The position numbers and the translations under genes were made by a program. Below, one piece after another: positions 18,242-26,245 of a stretch of 64,000 nt of DNA. The stretch comes from Lachnospiraceae bacterium NK4A144 (GTDB taxonomy: Bacteria > Bacillota > Clostridia > Lachnospirales > Lachnospiraceae), in contig AUJT01000005.1 of NCBI GenBank assembly GCA_000424365.1, forward strand, positions 106,881 through 170,880. Reading direction: 5' to 3'. Each line of letters starts with the position of its first letter. Position 1 is the stretch's first letter. The notes below the pieces were generated by a model. That model worked only from the letters and a program-made list of their open reading frames with translations. It ran no database searches and was not told where the DNA came from.

Positions 18242-18312
18242 CTTGACCTCCGTAAATTAAAAGCTGAATCCCGTGCCGCGTGATCTACGCACACGAACCC
18301 ATAATTGCTAAA

Positions 18313-18341
18313 AGTATAGCACAAAGTGTACACCGTGACAA
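18313..18341 (-). promoter_or_regulatory. Sigma-A-type promoter of the rfbB polysaccharide operon
   Basis: On the minus strand TTGTCA (-35, 18336-18341) is separated by exactly 17 bp from TATACT (-10, 18313-18318). The only gene downstream is rfbB, starting at 18241. With the head-to-tail genes and short gaps or overlaps that follow, it probably drives transcription from rfbB to the dual GT2 gene ending at 5921. Confidence 0.65.
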
Positions 18342-18532
18342 TTCTACACCATATTTCCGATCACGCCATCTATTTTTATATTCTTTGAACAGAATTATGT
18401 ACAAAAGAAATCACAAAAACAAATCATTCATAATGTATAATGAACAAAAGGATTTTGAAGCAGCAACATTTTATTAGTTTATAACTCGTATATTCAATAG
18501 GGGATAGTATACAAACTTAGATCGGAGGGGTT

Positions 18533-19540
18533 ATGACATTCAGTTTATGTATGATCGTAAAGAACGAAGCAGAAATCCTGGAGAGATGTCTTGATTCCAT
18601 CAGTGATCTGATGGATGAGATCATCATTGTCGATACGGGATCTACCGATCAGACAAAAGAAATCGCCAAAAAATACACTGACAAAGTCTTTGATTTTGAA
18701 TGGGATGATGATTTTTCGGCAGCCCGTAACTTTGCTTTTTCAAAAGCAACTATGGACTATATTTACAGTGCGGATGCCGATGAAGTTCTGGACGAAGAAA
18801 ATCATGAAAAATTCCGCATGCTGAAAGAGGCCCTTCTGCCGGAGATCGAGATCGTGCAGATGTATTACACAAACCAGCTGGAATTTAATACAACTTATAA
18901 CTTTGATGAAGAACTGCGTCCAAAACTTTATAAGCGGATACGCACACCGGTCTGGGTCGATCCTCTCCACGAATCCGTACGTCTGGATCCTGTGGTCTTC
19001 GACAGTGACATAAAGATCAAGCACTGTCCGACTTCCGAACATCAGAATAGAGACTTTGCCATCTTCCAGAAAGAAATAGCAGCAAACGGAAAACTATCGG
19101 AAAAGCTGCAGAAAATGTATGCGAGAGAGCTTTTCATTTCCGGTTCCGACAATGATTTCCTGACCGCAGAACCTTATTTCAAAAAACGGCTCGACAAAGA
19201 CAGCTCTGACGAGCTTATCATGCACGATGTTTGTGTACTGGTAAAATGTGCCCGCCTAAGAGATGATTCTGATGCCATGCTCTACGCTGCGGGACGCGCG
19301 CTTGCCGCTGATGATACTCCATCCGAAGTAGTGTTTGAACTCGGTGAGTTTTACAGAGGACGACACAACTATCACGAAGCTGTCATGTGGTATTACAATG
19401 CCGCCTTTGAGACAATGCCTATTCTTAATCAGAAATACAATACACTGTTTCCTTTCATGGGGCTTCACGTAACATACGTTATACTCGGAGACCGCGAAAA
19501 AGCCGCCAAATACGGCACACTCATGAGAGAATATCAGTAG
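18533..19540 (+). CDS. GT2 glycosyltransferase of the TPR-associated type
   Basis: A 335-residue protein whose first 230 residues are a GT-A domain (LCMIVKNEAEILERCLDSI, IIVDTGSTDQT, YSADADEVLD with the DxD metal site). The C-terminal 100 residues are helical and repeat-like (YRGRHNYHEAVMWYYNAA), as in TPR-containing GT2 proteins related to SunS-type protein glycosyltransferases. It diverges from the rfb operon and ends at a strong terminator, so it is monocistronic. GATCGGAGGGG lies just before the ATG. Its acceptor could be a protein or glycan and is not deducible. Confidence 0.85.
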   Translation: MTFSLCMIVKNEAEILERCLDSISDLMDEIIIVDTGSTDQTKEIAKKYTDKVFDFEWDDDFSAARNFAFSKATMDYIYSADADEVLDEENHEKFRMLKEALLPEIEIVQMYYTNQLEFNTTYNFDEELRPKLYKRIRTPVWVDPLHESVRLDPVVFDSDIKIKHCPTSEHQNRDFAIFQKEIAANGKLSEKLQKMYARELFISGSDNDFLTAEPYFKKRLDKDSSDELIMHDVCVLVKCARLRDDSDAMLYAAGRALAADDTPSEVVFELGEFYRGRHNYHEAVMWYYNAAFETMPILNQKYNTLFPFMGLHVTYVILGDREKAAKYGTLMREYQ

Positions 19541-19543
19541 TAC

Positions 19544-19579
19544 AAAAAGGACCGGACGCCATCGCGTCCGGTCCTTTTT
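19544..19579. terminator. Bidirectional intrinsic terminator
   Basis: A perfect 16-bp stem (19544-19559 with 19564-19579) closed by the tetraloop CATC, with A/T runs at both outer ends. It serves the GT2 gene on the plus strand and ogg on the minus strand, which converge here. Confidence 0.92.
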
Positions 19580-19597
19580 ACGTATGAACAGTTATAT

Positions 19598-20455
19598 CTA
19601 TTTCTCACTTATCTGTCCAAAGAAAAGGTACTGCTGCATTACGCCATTCCACGGAGCATACTTTTCTTTTGGAAAACTTCCTGAATAATGATTTTCAAGC
19701 ACCCTTTTTATCCATACGTCTTCCGGAAAAAAATCCATCCTGTGATACGCAAAAAGCGCTGTACAGCTCGCAACCTTTACTCCAACTCCGTAAAGCTTCT
19801 TTAATTCAGCTAAGAGATCCTCATCGGACAGATCACTCATAGCCTCCAGCGACACTTCACCGGTTGCTATCTCTCTTGCGACCTTCATTATATATTTTGT
19901 GCGGTAACCGGTTCCGCATGCAGCGATCTCATCCTCTGAAAGTGCTGCGAGCTGCGCCGGTTCAGGGAAAAGATAACATCCATCCTTTTTTGTTCCCGCA
20001 GCTTTACACAGCTTTTCTACCGATGCACGTATAGCCGGTATATTTTTTCTCTGAGAAATTATAAACGTGATCAGGGTCTCAAATAACTCCTGTCTTAGTA
20101 TCCGTATTCCTTTTCCAAGCTGAACTGCATTATAAAGATAGGGATCTTCACTCTTTTTTACCATATTTCTGATCTTTGAGTAGTCTGTCTTCAGATCCAG
20201 GTATTCTTCCCAAAAGTTAAGAAACTCATCCTTACTGCAATTAAGATCAAATACATGTGTTTCAGAATCCTGTCCATAACACATGCTTTCTGCATCCTGT
20301 TTCCTGTTATCCGCCTGTCCGATTTCCCGTATCCTAAGTACATGTCCACCGGCGATTATCCTGTAAGCGCCCTCTGTCTCTTCAGTCCAACGAAAACACT
20401 GACCGCTTTCCGCTATCTTTTTCAGATCAAGATCATCTTTCACCGTAATAATCAT
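19598..20455 (-). CDS. ogg: 8-oxoguanine DNA glycosylase (HhH-GPD superfamily)
   Basis: A 285-residue protein with an N-terminal OGG_N-like region (ESGQCFRWTEE) and a helix-hairpin-helix/GPD domain. The hairpin LYGVGVKVASC contains the catalytic lysine position and FPEDVWIKR supplies the conserved aspartate. It removes oxidised guanine from DNA and nicks the abasic site. Its ATG overlaps the stop of the dus gene (ATGA), indicating translational coupling. Confidence 0.88.
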   Translation of the reverse strand: MIITVKDDLDLKKIAESGQCFRWTEETEGAYRIIAGGHVLRIREIGQADNRKQDAESMCYGQDSETHVFDLNCSKDEFLNFWEEYLDLKTDYSKIRNMVKKSEDPYLYNAVQLGKGIRILRQELFETLITFIISQRKNIPAIRASVEKLCKAAGTKKDGCYLFPEPAQLAALSEDEIAACGTGYRTKYIMKVAREIATGEVSLEAMSDLSDEDLLAELKKLYGVGVKVASCTALFAYHRMDFFPEDVWIKRVLENHYSGSFPKEKYAPWNGVMQQYLFFGQISEK

Positions 20456-21399
20456 TGCCAGATCTCCCTTACTGCACTTTCATACTCGACAGGATTCTTA
20501 GCCCGTAAAATTTTACGCAGTGTACGTTCCCTGTCACTAAAATTCACACCAAGAAATCCCCAAAGCTCCTTCATACGATTGACAGCATTTATACCACCGG
20601 CTCCCGGTGTTTCCATTTCTTTTCTATACTGTTGATAGAGCTCCTCTGTAAATCCTTTAAGCTCCTCTTTCTGCATTTCTTTACCAGTACGGACTCTCCT
20701 TATAAACGCAGGATCCTGAAGAAGTCCTCTTCCGATCATTATGCTTCCTACCTTTGGAAACAGCTCGGCAAAGTGCTCTATATCGCCTTCATTATTGATA
20801 TCTCCGTTATAAACTAACGGGTGTATGCTTTTTTCACAGAAGGCACGAAAAGCCTCCATATCAGGCACGCCTCTATAGAAATCCTTTCCTACTCTCGGAT
20901 GGACCGTAAGCTCATAAATAGGATAACGGTTGTATAATTCTATCAGTTCCGGCACCGAATCGGAATCTCTACGCCCTATCCTGGTTTTTACAGAAAGCTT
21001 CGCAGGTATCCTGCACTTTTCCATACCTTCAAATATTTCTTCCAAAAACTTATCAAGCCTGTCAAAGTCAGACAAAAAACCGGAACCCTTACCACGCTTA
21101 ACTACTGAAAGTGCCGGACAGCCAAGGTTTATATTGATCTCAGTGTATCCCAGATCCGCTATCATCTCTGCCGTATCAATAAAATCACGGCTGGAATTTG
21201 TGAGTATCTGCGGTATTGCGTTAATCCCCTCATTGTTTTCAGGTAGGATATCCTTTTTTTCCCTCTTCTTTATCTTTCCTTTTTCCATTGCGGATACGAA
21301 AGGCATATAGTATTTGTCAGGTCCGCCAAAGTACTTGTGATGAAGTCCTCTGTATACAAATCCTGTTATCCCCTCAAGCGGTGCAAAATAATAATTCAT
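20452..21399 (-). CDS. tRNA-dihydrouridine synthase
   Basis: A 315-residue FMN enzyme of the Dus family. Evidence: YFAPLEGITGFVYRGL at the N-terminus, NLGCPALSVVKRGKGSGFL (the catalytic cysteine region), KLSVKTRIG, ELTVHPRVG with the His of the flavin pocket, YNGDINN and GSIMIGRGLLQDP. It reduces uridine in tRNA D-loops. It follows the VTT-protein gene by 33 bp and overlaps ogg by 4 bp. The exact subtype cannot be assigned by eye. Confidence 0.9.
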   Translation of the reverse strand: MNYYFAPLEGITGFVYRGLHHKYFGGPDKYYMPFVSAMEKGKIKKREKKDILPENNEGINAIPQILTNSSRDFIDTAEMIADLGYTEININLGCPALSVVKRGKGSGFLSDFDRLDKFLEEIFEGMEKCRIPAKLSVKTRIGRRDSDSVPELIELYNRYPIYELTVHPRVGKDFYRGVPDMEAFRAFCEKSIHPLVYNGDINNEGDIEHFAELFPKVGSIMIGRGLLQDPAFIRRVRTGKEMQKEELKGFTEELYQQYRKEMETPGAGGINAVNRMKELWGFLGVNFSDRERTLRKILRAKNPVEYESAVREIWQ

Positions 21400-21432
21400 T
21401 AAAATAACTCCAATTCTGATAACGCACGATTC

Positions 21433-22032
21433 TTAAAGATGGTGCTTTTTTGTGATCCATTTCGATAATACATACAAAATCGTCACCAGTACCAATGACA
21501 ATACTATCATTCTTGGATCCTTAAATGCTTCTACAAAGCTCACGCCAAACAACGCAAGAAATCCTATCATAAGAAATTTAGCAGTGCAAATTGTCAAAAG
21601 GTATTTTCGGGCATCATAGTCCGACAATCCAAATATCAGATTAAGAAATGCTGATGGCGTAAAAGGAAGTATCGTAACAGTAAAAAGCGTTAATACATTT
21701 ATATCTTTTATCCACTGCTTTCCCTTTTTAACTTTGGGATTATCCCTGACAATACGTTCCACCGAGCTTTTGATCACATGACGGATCAATAAAAAAACGC
21801 ATGTGCATCCAGCCGATGTTCCGATCCAACTAAGTAAAAAACCCCACACCGGACCATAAAGAGCTATATTAAAAGTGACGATACCTATCAACGGAAGAGG
21901 CGGTATAAACGATTCAACCGCCGCGAATAATACTGCCGCGACCGGATTGTTTCCAAGTATCCCCATCACTTTTTCATAACTTGTGATATCTGTTAATCTG
22001 TTTATTAATTCATTAAACATAGTCAAAAACAT
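21433..22032 (-). CDS. VTT-domain (DedA/TVP38-like) membrane protein
   Basis: A protein of up to 199 residues with about five hydrophobic segments. The VTT domain is visible as FIPPLPLIGIVTFNIALYGPVWG followed by SWIGTSAGCTCVFLLIRH, and late FTPSAFLNLIFGLSDY. Family members act in membrane lipid (including undecaprenyl-phosphate) translocation. Two starts are possible, ATG 22032 and ATG 22020, and neither has a convincing ribosome site. The sequence immediately upstream is a decayed copy of repeat family 1, which may have replaced the original leader. Confidence 0.75.
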   Translation of the reverse strand: MFLTMFNELINRLTDITSYEKVMGILGNNPVAAVLFAAVESFIPPLPLIGIVTFNIALYGPVWGFLLSWIGTSAGCTCVFLLIRHVIKSSVERIVRDNPKVKKGKQWIKDINVLTLFTVTILPFTPSAFLNLIFGLSDYDARKYLLTICTAKFLMIGFLALFGVSFVEAFKDPRMIVLSLVLVTILYVLSKWITKKHHL

Positions 22033-22075
22033 TGAAAAGCCATTGGGTTTTGCCCATCGCCGAAAGCGATTTCAA
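22031..22075 (-). repeat. Decayed fragment of repeat family 1 (MITE)
   Basis: The stretch AAAGCCATTGG, TTTTGCCCATCGCCGAA and GCGATTT matches the centre of the 145-bp family-1 element, in the same orientation as the copy at 32326-32470. The two ends are missing and no target duplication can be recognised. It abuts or overlaps the start of the VTT gene. Confidence 0.75.
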
Positions 22076-22149
22076 CAATTATGGTTTTATTATTTTTTTA
22101 TTATATTACACTATGTATCGGTGTCTTTTTTATAAATCTGATATACTAA

Positions 22150-22236
22150 GATGTAAGGGTCAAAAGTAAATTTTGCCCGTTACTGATGTCATGAATTGCT
22201 GCGCTTCAAAACCGGGGTTCACGCAATTCTTTTAGA
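22150..22236 (+). repeat. Half copy of repeat family 2
   Basis: The stretch ATGTAAGGGTCAAAAGTAAA, TTTTGCCCGTTACTGATGTCA and GAATTGC is nearly identical to the left part of the longer copy at 40113-40306, then ends in a GAATTGC...GCAATTC hairpin and TTTTAG. The remaining module is absent. It lies upstream of the diguanylate cyclase gene at 22281. Confidence 0.75.
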
Positions 22237-22280
22237 AGGGCAGCATTTCAGCTTCTGAACAGCTGCCTGGGAGGTTTCAT

Positions 22281-23450
22281 TTGTCTGAAGCAGCATTTTT
22301 CTACATCGAATCAAATCTTGCCTGCGCTGTTGTTCTGCTTCTGATACTCATACATGTTCTCAGGGACTCCGACAGACAGCAGAGTCAGGTACTATATAGC
22401 CGCGCTCTGCTAAGTCAGGTCGTCTTCTTTGGTATCATCGACAATGTATGGATGCTTGTAGACAGCGGTGCGTGGCCACGGACCGCCTTTGCACTCAGGT
22501 TTACTAACCTCATAATATATCTTGGTTATTCCTGTATGGCAATCCTGTGGTTCATCTATACAGAATATATGTTGAAGCGGAAATACATACAGACAGCCAA
22601 TGGTCAGATCCTCGCAGCCATCCCGGGACTTATAGGATGCGTTATCGTAACACTTGCTTTTTTCATTAAAAAGGGCTACTACCTGGAAGAATCCGGAAAC
22701 GTAGTAAATGGTCCGGTTTTTTATATCATGATCATGATCCCTTTTGGCTATCTGATCATCGCATCTCTGCGATCAATGTTCCTCGCCTTTTCCAAGGAAG
22801 GCTACGTAGACCGTTCTCTTTACATCTCTGTCGGCTCTTACGCGATCCCGATCGTAATCTCCGGCGGATTACAGCTAACCACGTGGCGCAGAAATTTCCT
22901 GTGCTATGGCGTAATGCTGGCGATGATATATGTATATATAACCTATCTGGAGAGTAAGATCTACATGGATCCTCTGACACAGATAAATAACAGGAATAAT
23001 CTAAACCATTACCTGAACCGTTCCTTGAAAAACATATCCAAATCCGAAAAACTGTATGTTCTGATGCTGGATATTGACCGTTTTAAGGACATTAATGATA
23101 TGTATGGTCATCAGGCAGGTGATAACGCTCTTATCAAGCTCGCAAATGTCCTCCGAAGCGTCTGCAATGACTCTTTGCGCCATTTCGTTGCCCGTTACGG
23201 CGGAGATGAATTTATAATCGTCGCGTCAGTTGATTCGGAAAATGATATCAAAAACATCATTGACTCCATACGTTCAAAGCTTTCCGAGCTCTGCGAAACC
23301 GAAAAAATCTCTTATAAGCTTGATGTCAGCATAGGCTGCGCACTGTGGGATCCGGATCATATGGATTCCATTCAGCATCTTATCTCTGCAGCAGATGACG
23401 CGTTATACGAAAACAAAAATAAGAGAAAACAAAAAGCCAGACGCAGATAA
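22281..23450 (+). CDS. Membrane diguanylate cyclase (7TM-GGDEF)
   Basis: A 389-residue protein with about seven hydrophobic segments in residues 1-225 and a GGDEF domain from about 230 (DPLTQINNRNNL, VLMLDIDRFKDINDMYGHQAGD, ARYGGDEFIIV, DVSIGCALWD). The active-site loop is intact, so c-di-GMP synthesis is expected. No clear RxxD inhibitory site was seen five residues upstream of GGDEF. The start is TTG at 22281, placed by GGGAGG seven bases upstream. It is the only GGDEF protein of three in the window with an intact motif. Confidence 0.9.
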   Translation: MSEAAFFYIESNLACAVVLLLILIHVLRDSDRQQSQVLYSRALLSQVVFFGIIDNVWMLVDSGAWPRTAFALRFTNLIIYLGYSCMAILWFIYTEYMLKRKYIQTANGQILAAIPGLIGCVIVTLAFFIKKGYYLEESGNVVNGPVFYIMIMIPFGYLIIASLRSMFLAFSKEGYVDRSLYISVGSYAIPIVISGGLQLTTWRRNFLCYGVMLAMIYVYITYLESKIYMDPLTQINNRNNLNHYLNRSLKNISKSEKLYVLMLDIDRFKDINDMYGHQAGDNALIKLANVLRSVCNDSLRHFVARYGGDEFIIVASVDSENDIKNIIDSIRSKLSELCETEKISYKLDVSIGCALWDPDHMDSIQHLISAADDALYENKNKRKQKARRR

Positions 23451-23467
23451 ATAACATAAAAAGTATA

Positions 23468-23514
23468 AAAAAAGCAGGTCGCTCACCTTTTATGGTGTAA
23501 TGACCTGCTTTTTT
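23468..23514. terminator. Bidirectional intrinsic terminator
   Basis: A 13-bp stem AAAAAGCAGGTC/GACCTGCTTTTT (23468-23480 with 23502-23514) with a smaller TCACC/GGTG hairpin inside, flanked by A and T runs. It lies between the convergent diguanylate cyclase and FNT genes. Confidence 0.9.
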
Positions 23515-23515
23515 A

Positions 23516-24142
23516 TTAATTGTTTTTTGAAAGCCATCCTCTGACTACCGGGAAGAATATACCTCCTACTGCATTACCAAGGGTAATAACCATTATTCTC
23601 ACGAGCATGTCTCCGCTCCACATACCTGCCGCAGACACATAAAACATATCTGCGATGCAGTGCTCATAGCCGCTAAGGATAAATACCATAACGCCGAAAA
23701 ACAGTGCCAGATATTTTCCTGTCTCATGAGGGATCTTTCCGTAACCTTCAACACCAATATAGATAAAGATGTCACAGAAAATACCAAGGACAAAAAGGCT
23801 TAAGAAATTATCCGCTGTCTTTGCTTCGCAAAGTGCAGCCGCTTTTTCCGAAATAGCTGCTCCATATCTGGTAAGAAGAATAAGACCTGCTGTTATTGAT
23901 GTTCCGATCAGATTTCCAAACCATATTACAGGAATCCTGAGCAGATATTCCAGATCATTCTGAAATACATAACAAACTTTTCCCGTGTACAGATTTAATC
24001 CAAATGCACAAATAACAAAAAGGCCTACTGTAAAGAAAAATGCACCTGTGAGTTTACTGTCCACTGACAGATAGACAACTCCACCCATACCTATGCACAT
24101 ACCGGCAAGTATTGCCGATACCAAAGCTTTAACGTAATTCAT
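23516..24142 (-). CDS. Short formate/nitrite transporter (FNT) family channel
   Basis: A 208-residue membrane protein with about six hydrophobic segments. FNT hallmarks are GLNLYTGKVCYV (first re-entrant loop region) and SGYEHCIADMFYV, carrying the pore histidine. Family members pass formate, nitrite, hydrosulfide or lactate-like anions. It is shorter than the usual 250-280 residues, with clipped termini. I place the start at ATG 24142, preceded by AAGGAGAGATAAA; the frame is open 16 codons further up but without a site. Substrate unknown; formate export would suit a fermenter. Confidence 0.8.
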   Translation of the reverse strand: MNYVKALVSAILAGMCIGMGGVVYLSVDSKLTGAFFFTVGLFVICAFGLNLYTGKVCYVFQNDLEYLLRIPVIWFGNLIGTSITAGLILLTRYGAAISEKAAALCEAKTADNFLSLFVLGIFCDIFIYIGVEGYGKIPHETGKYLALFFGVMVFILSGYEHCIADMFYVSAAGMWSGDMLVRIMVITLGNAVGGIFFPVVRGWLSKNN

Positions 24143-24249
24143 TTTATCTCTCCTTTTAGTGTCATTTTGCCCATAACAGGCACCGGACACAACTTGTTAA
24201 GAATATCACAAATCAGTTAAAGCTTCCATATGATCGTCGTTATTTTTTA

Positions 24250-24744
24250 TCAAAATCCCTCTTCTGAGCGAAGTTTTCTGTTATTTTTACGAAGGATCGC
24301 TGCCTCCCATTCCATCTTTTCATTTTCTTTAGTGAGTTCCAGACCATACGGTATCGGCACCGGTACTCCTTCACGGGTTATCGCCACATATGTTAGATAT
24401 GCTCTGTTTATCGGATGACGATAGCCTTCCTTATCCTCCACATAGGTATCTACCCTAACCTCCATTGAAGTCCTTCCAACATAGGTAACCTTTGCGACCA
24501 GTACCACTACATCATTGCTGTATGCGCCTCTCTTAAAGGTCAGATTGTCAATAGATGCCGTAGTGATCTCAAGTCCCGAGTGACGCTGCGCGCAGGTCGC
24601 TGCTGTTTCATCAATCCAGGACAGGAGTCTTCCGCCATACAATCTTCCGGTTCCGTTTATATCCTCGCCTCTTACCACATGCAGATTCTCGATCTGCGAA
24701 AACTCAACATTTCTTAATTGTCTTGTGTCTTTACTTTCACTCAT
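24250..24744 (-). CDS. Hotdog-fold acyl-CoA thioesterase
   Basis: A 164-residue protein with the acyl-CoA hydrolase pattern NGTGRLYGGRLLSWIDETAA (active-site Asp/Glu region), TASIDNLTFKRGAYSNDVV and VGRTSMEVRVD. It should hydrolyse acyl-CoA thioesters, as in YciA/BACH-type enzymes. The start at ATG 24744 follows AAGGAAG; a TTG two codons earlier is too close to that site. It lies 25 bp after the DUF1275 gene, probably on the same transcript. Confidence 0.85.
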   Translation of the reverse strand: MSESKDTRQLRNVEFSQIENLHVVRGEDINGTGRLYGGRLLSWIDETAATCAQRHSGLEITTASIDNLTFKRGAYSNDVVVLVAKVTYVGRTSMEVRVDTYVEDKEGYRHPINRAYLTYVAITREGVPVPIPYGLELTKENEKMEWEAAILRKNNRKLRSEEGF

Positions 24745-24769
24745 TATCAATTACTTCCTTAAAACTACT

Positions 24770-25423
24770 TCAATCTTCTGATCTATCAAAACTCATCATC
24801 AAAAATACGACAAACAAGATCGCAACCGATATCCATATAGTCGGTATGCCAAGATTGCCGGAGATCACACCGCCGGTTCCGGCACCGAGAGCAAATATCA
24901 GGATTATCCCAAAGAAATGAAGCGCCTTACGCAGTGCCGCTTTATCCTTGTCCCTTAGATATTTTGAAAAACTCTCTGTCCCGCTCCTGAGATTTCCGAT
25001 GCACATCGTGCTCGCATATCCGTATCCATGCACTTTTCTAAAGGTCTGAACCTGCATGGCGCATGAAAAAGATACTATCATATTTGCGATCATGTTTAGA
25101 CTGTCCGGCATAAAGCCCACACTCAAAAGAGCTGCCATCTCGATCATAAGGATGATCTGTCTCCAGTGAACTGCTTTACTATCCTTAAATCTGCTCTCTA
25201 TTCTCTCTGAGGCGAGAACTCCCAGGGCAAAGGAAAGCAGTGGACACATATAATGCATCCCCTGCACCCAGTTACCCTGCATCAGATTCTGACTCATAAG
25301 AACTACATTTCCGGTTTGTGCATTTGCGAATACCTTATCTCTTATATTATAGGTATACGCATCCTGTAATCCGCCTGAAAATGATAAAAGTGCACTTAAC
25401 CGAAAGCTCTCTGATGTCTGCAT
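24770..25423 (-). CDS. DUF1275 (YoaK-type) membrane protein
   Basis: A 217-residue protein with about six membrane segments and the DUF1275 pattern LLSFSGGLQDAYTYNIRDKVFANAQTGNVVLM, plus NLRSGTESFSKYL. Function is not established for the family; it is described as a possible transporter. I start it at ATG 25423, preceded by GGGAGAAAGAG. Starting at ATG 25474 would place the terminator-like hairpin at 25447-25471 inside the coding sequence, giving an odd KNPAKPDSLF leader. Confidence 0.8.
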   Translation of the reverse strand: MQTSESFRLSALLSFSGGLQDAYTYNIRDKVFANAQTGNVVLMSQNLMQGNWVQGMHYMCPLLSFALGVLASERIESRFKDSKAVHWRQIILMIEMAALLSVGFMPDSLNMIANMIVSFSCAMQVQTFRKVHGYGYASTMCIGNLRSGTESFSKYLRDKDKAALRKALHFFGIILIFALGAGTGGVISGNLGIPTIWISVAILFVVFLMMSFDRSED

Positions 25424-25446
25424 TTTACTACTCTTTCTCCCAAATA

Positions 25447-25471
25447 AAGAATCCGGCTTTGCCGGATTCTT
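25447..25471 (-). terminator. Hairpin between mntR-like gene and DUF1275 gene
   Basis: A perfect 11-bp stem AAGAATCCGGC/GCCGGATTCTT with a TTT loop, 21 bp beyond the regulator's stop. The following T-tract is short (CTTTATTTG), so it may be a leaky terminator or attenuator limiting read-through into the DUF1275 and thioesterase genes. Confidence 0.6.
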
Positions 25472-25491
25472 CATAATTTACATATTTATCA

Positions 25492-25905
25492 TCACTTCAT
25501 TATAGACACATCAGGATAATTCTCCTTAAATGCCTTTTTCATCTTTTGGAAAGTTCCCTGACTGATATCATGCTCTATCATGCAGGCTTCTTCATCAGCT
25601 GTCTTCTCCGATACACCTATGGTCATGAGCCAGGTCTTAAGGAAACGATGACGATCAAGAATCTTCTTTGCGATCTTTGCGCCTTCTTCTGTAAAGATAA
25701 GTTCCTTTCCTTCCGAACGAACAAGATATCCCTTTGCCACAAGCTTATTAACTGCGATCGTTACAGACGGCTTTGATATATTGAGTTCTCTTGATACATC
25801 AACCGCATAGCAGCTTCCCTTTTCTTTCTTTATTTTTAATATCGTCTCCAGATAGTCCTGCTCTGATTCGTGCTTGTGAACTGCCTGTGTTGATCTCTCG
25901 CTCAT
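25492..25905 (-). CDS. MntR/DtxR-type metal-dependent repressor
   Basis: A 137-residue protein. Winged helix at about 10-75 (YLETILKIKKEKGSCYAVDVSRELNISKPSVTIAVNKL, GYLVRSEGKELIFTEEG) and a dimerisation/metal-binding helix pair (LDRHRFLKTWLMTIGVSEKTADEEACMIEHDIS) with the His and Glu positions that bind Mn or Fe. No SH3-like third domain, so it is of the short MntR type. It should repress metal-uptake genes when metal is abundant; none is adjacent in this window. Confidence 0.9.
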   Translation of the reverse strand: MSERSTQAVHKHESEQDYLETILKIKKEKGSCYAVDVSRELNISKPSVTIAVNKLVAKGYLVRSEGKELIFTEEGAKIAKKILDRHRFLKTWLMTIGVSEKTADEEACMIEHDISQGTFQKMKKAFKENYPDVSIMK

Positions 25906-25939
25906 GTATAAAACCTCCGCTTTTATGCGATTTTTGACG

Positions 25940-25950
25940 TGAACTGTAAC
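25940..25950 (-). repeat. Solo match to a family-1 element end
   Basis: TGAACTGTAAC, identical to the right terminal repeat of family 1, lies in the promoter region of the MntR-like gene, with ACGT just inside as in full copies. It may be a relic end or chance; a complete copy starts 73 bp to the right. Confidence 0.35.
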
Positions 25951-26022
25951 TGACTATTTACATCATCATAACACATTTTTCCCTCAACGTGGCATTCATT
26001 GAAAGTCCATTATATAATTTAC

Positions 26023-26169
26023 GTTACTGTTCACTCGCTTTCAGCTCGCGACAGTAACAGGTTTTGCCAATTAAATCGCCTTTGGCGATGGGCAAAACCT
26101 ATATGGCTTTTCATATTTATTGGCCACAAACTCCGCAGCAAAGTGCTCCGTTTGCGTCTGAACTGTAAC
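26023..26169 (+). mobile_element. Family-1 MITE, complete copy with 8-bp target duplication
   Basis: A 147-bp non-coding element starting GTTACTGTTCACTCGC and ending CTGAACTGTAAC, with an AAATCGCC/GGCGAT core hairpin. It is flanked by perfect direct repeats TAATTTAC (26015-26022 and 26170-26177), proof of insertion by a transposase acting in trans. It sits between the condensation-protein terminator and the mntR-like promoter region. Confidence 0.92.
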
Positions 26170-26182
26170 TAATTTACCACAA

Positions 26183-26214
26183 AAGTCCCCGAAGGATTTT
26201 TCCCTCGGGGACTT
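26183..26214 (-). terminator. Intrinsic terminator of the condensation/ligase/ACP operon
   Basis: A 10-bp stem AAGTCCCCGA/TCGGGGACTT (26183-26192 with 26205-26214), followed on the minus strand by a TTTTG tract. It lies 31 bp past the stop of the condensation-domain gene. Confidence 0.85.
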
Positions 26215-26245
26215 CTATCGTCATTTATTGAAGCTAAAATGGATA

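Noticed and set aside
26023..26169. Considered whether the family-1 repeats are terminators or REP elements
   Set aside because: Perfect 8-bp flanking duplications at all four complete copies, each with a different sequence, require transpositional insertion.
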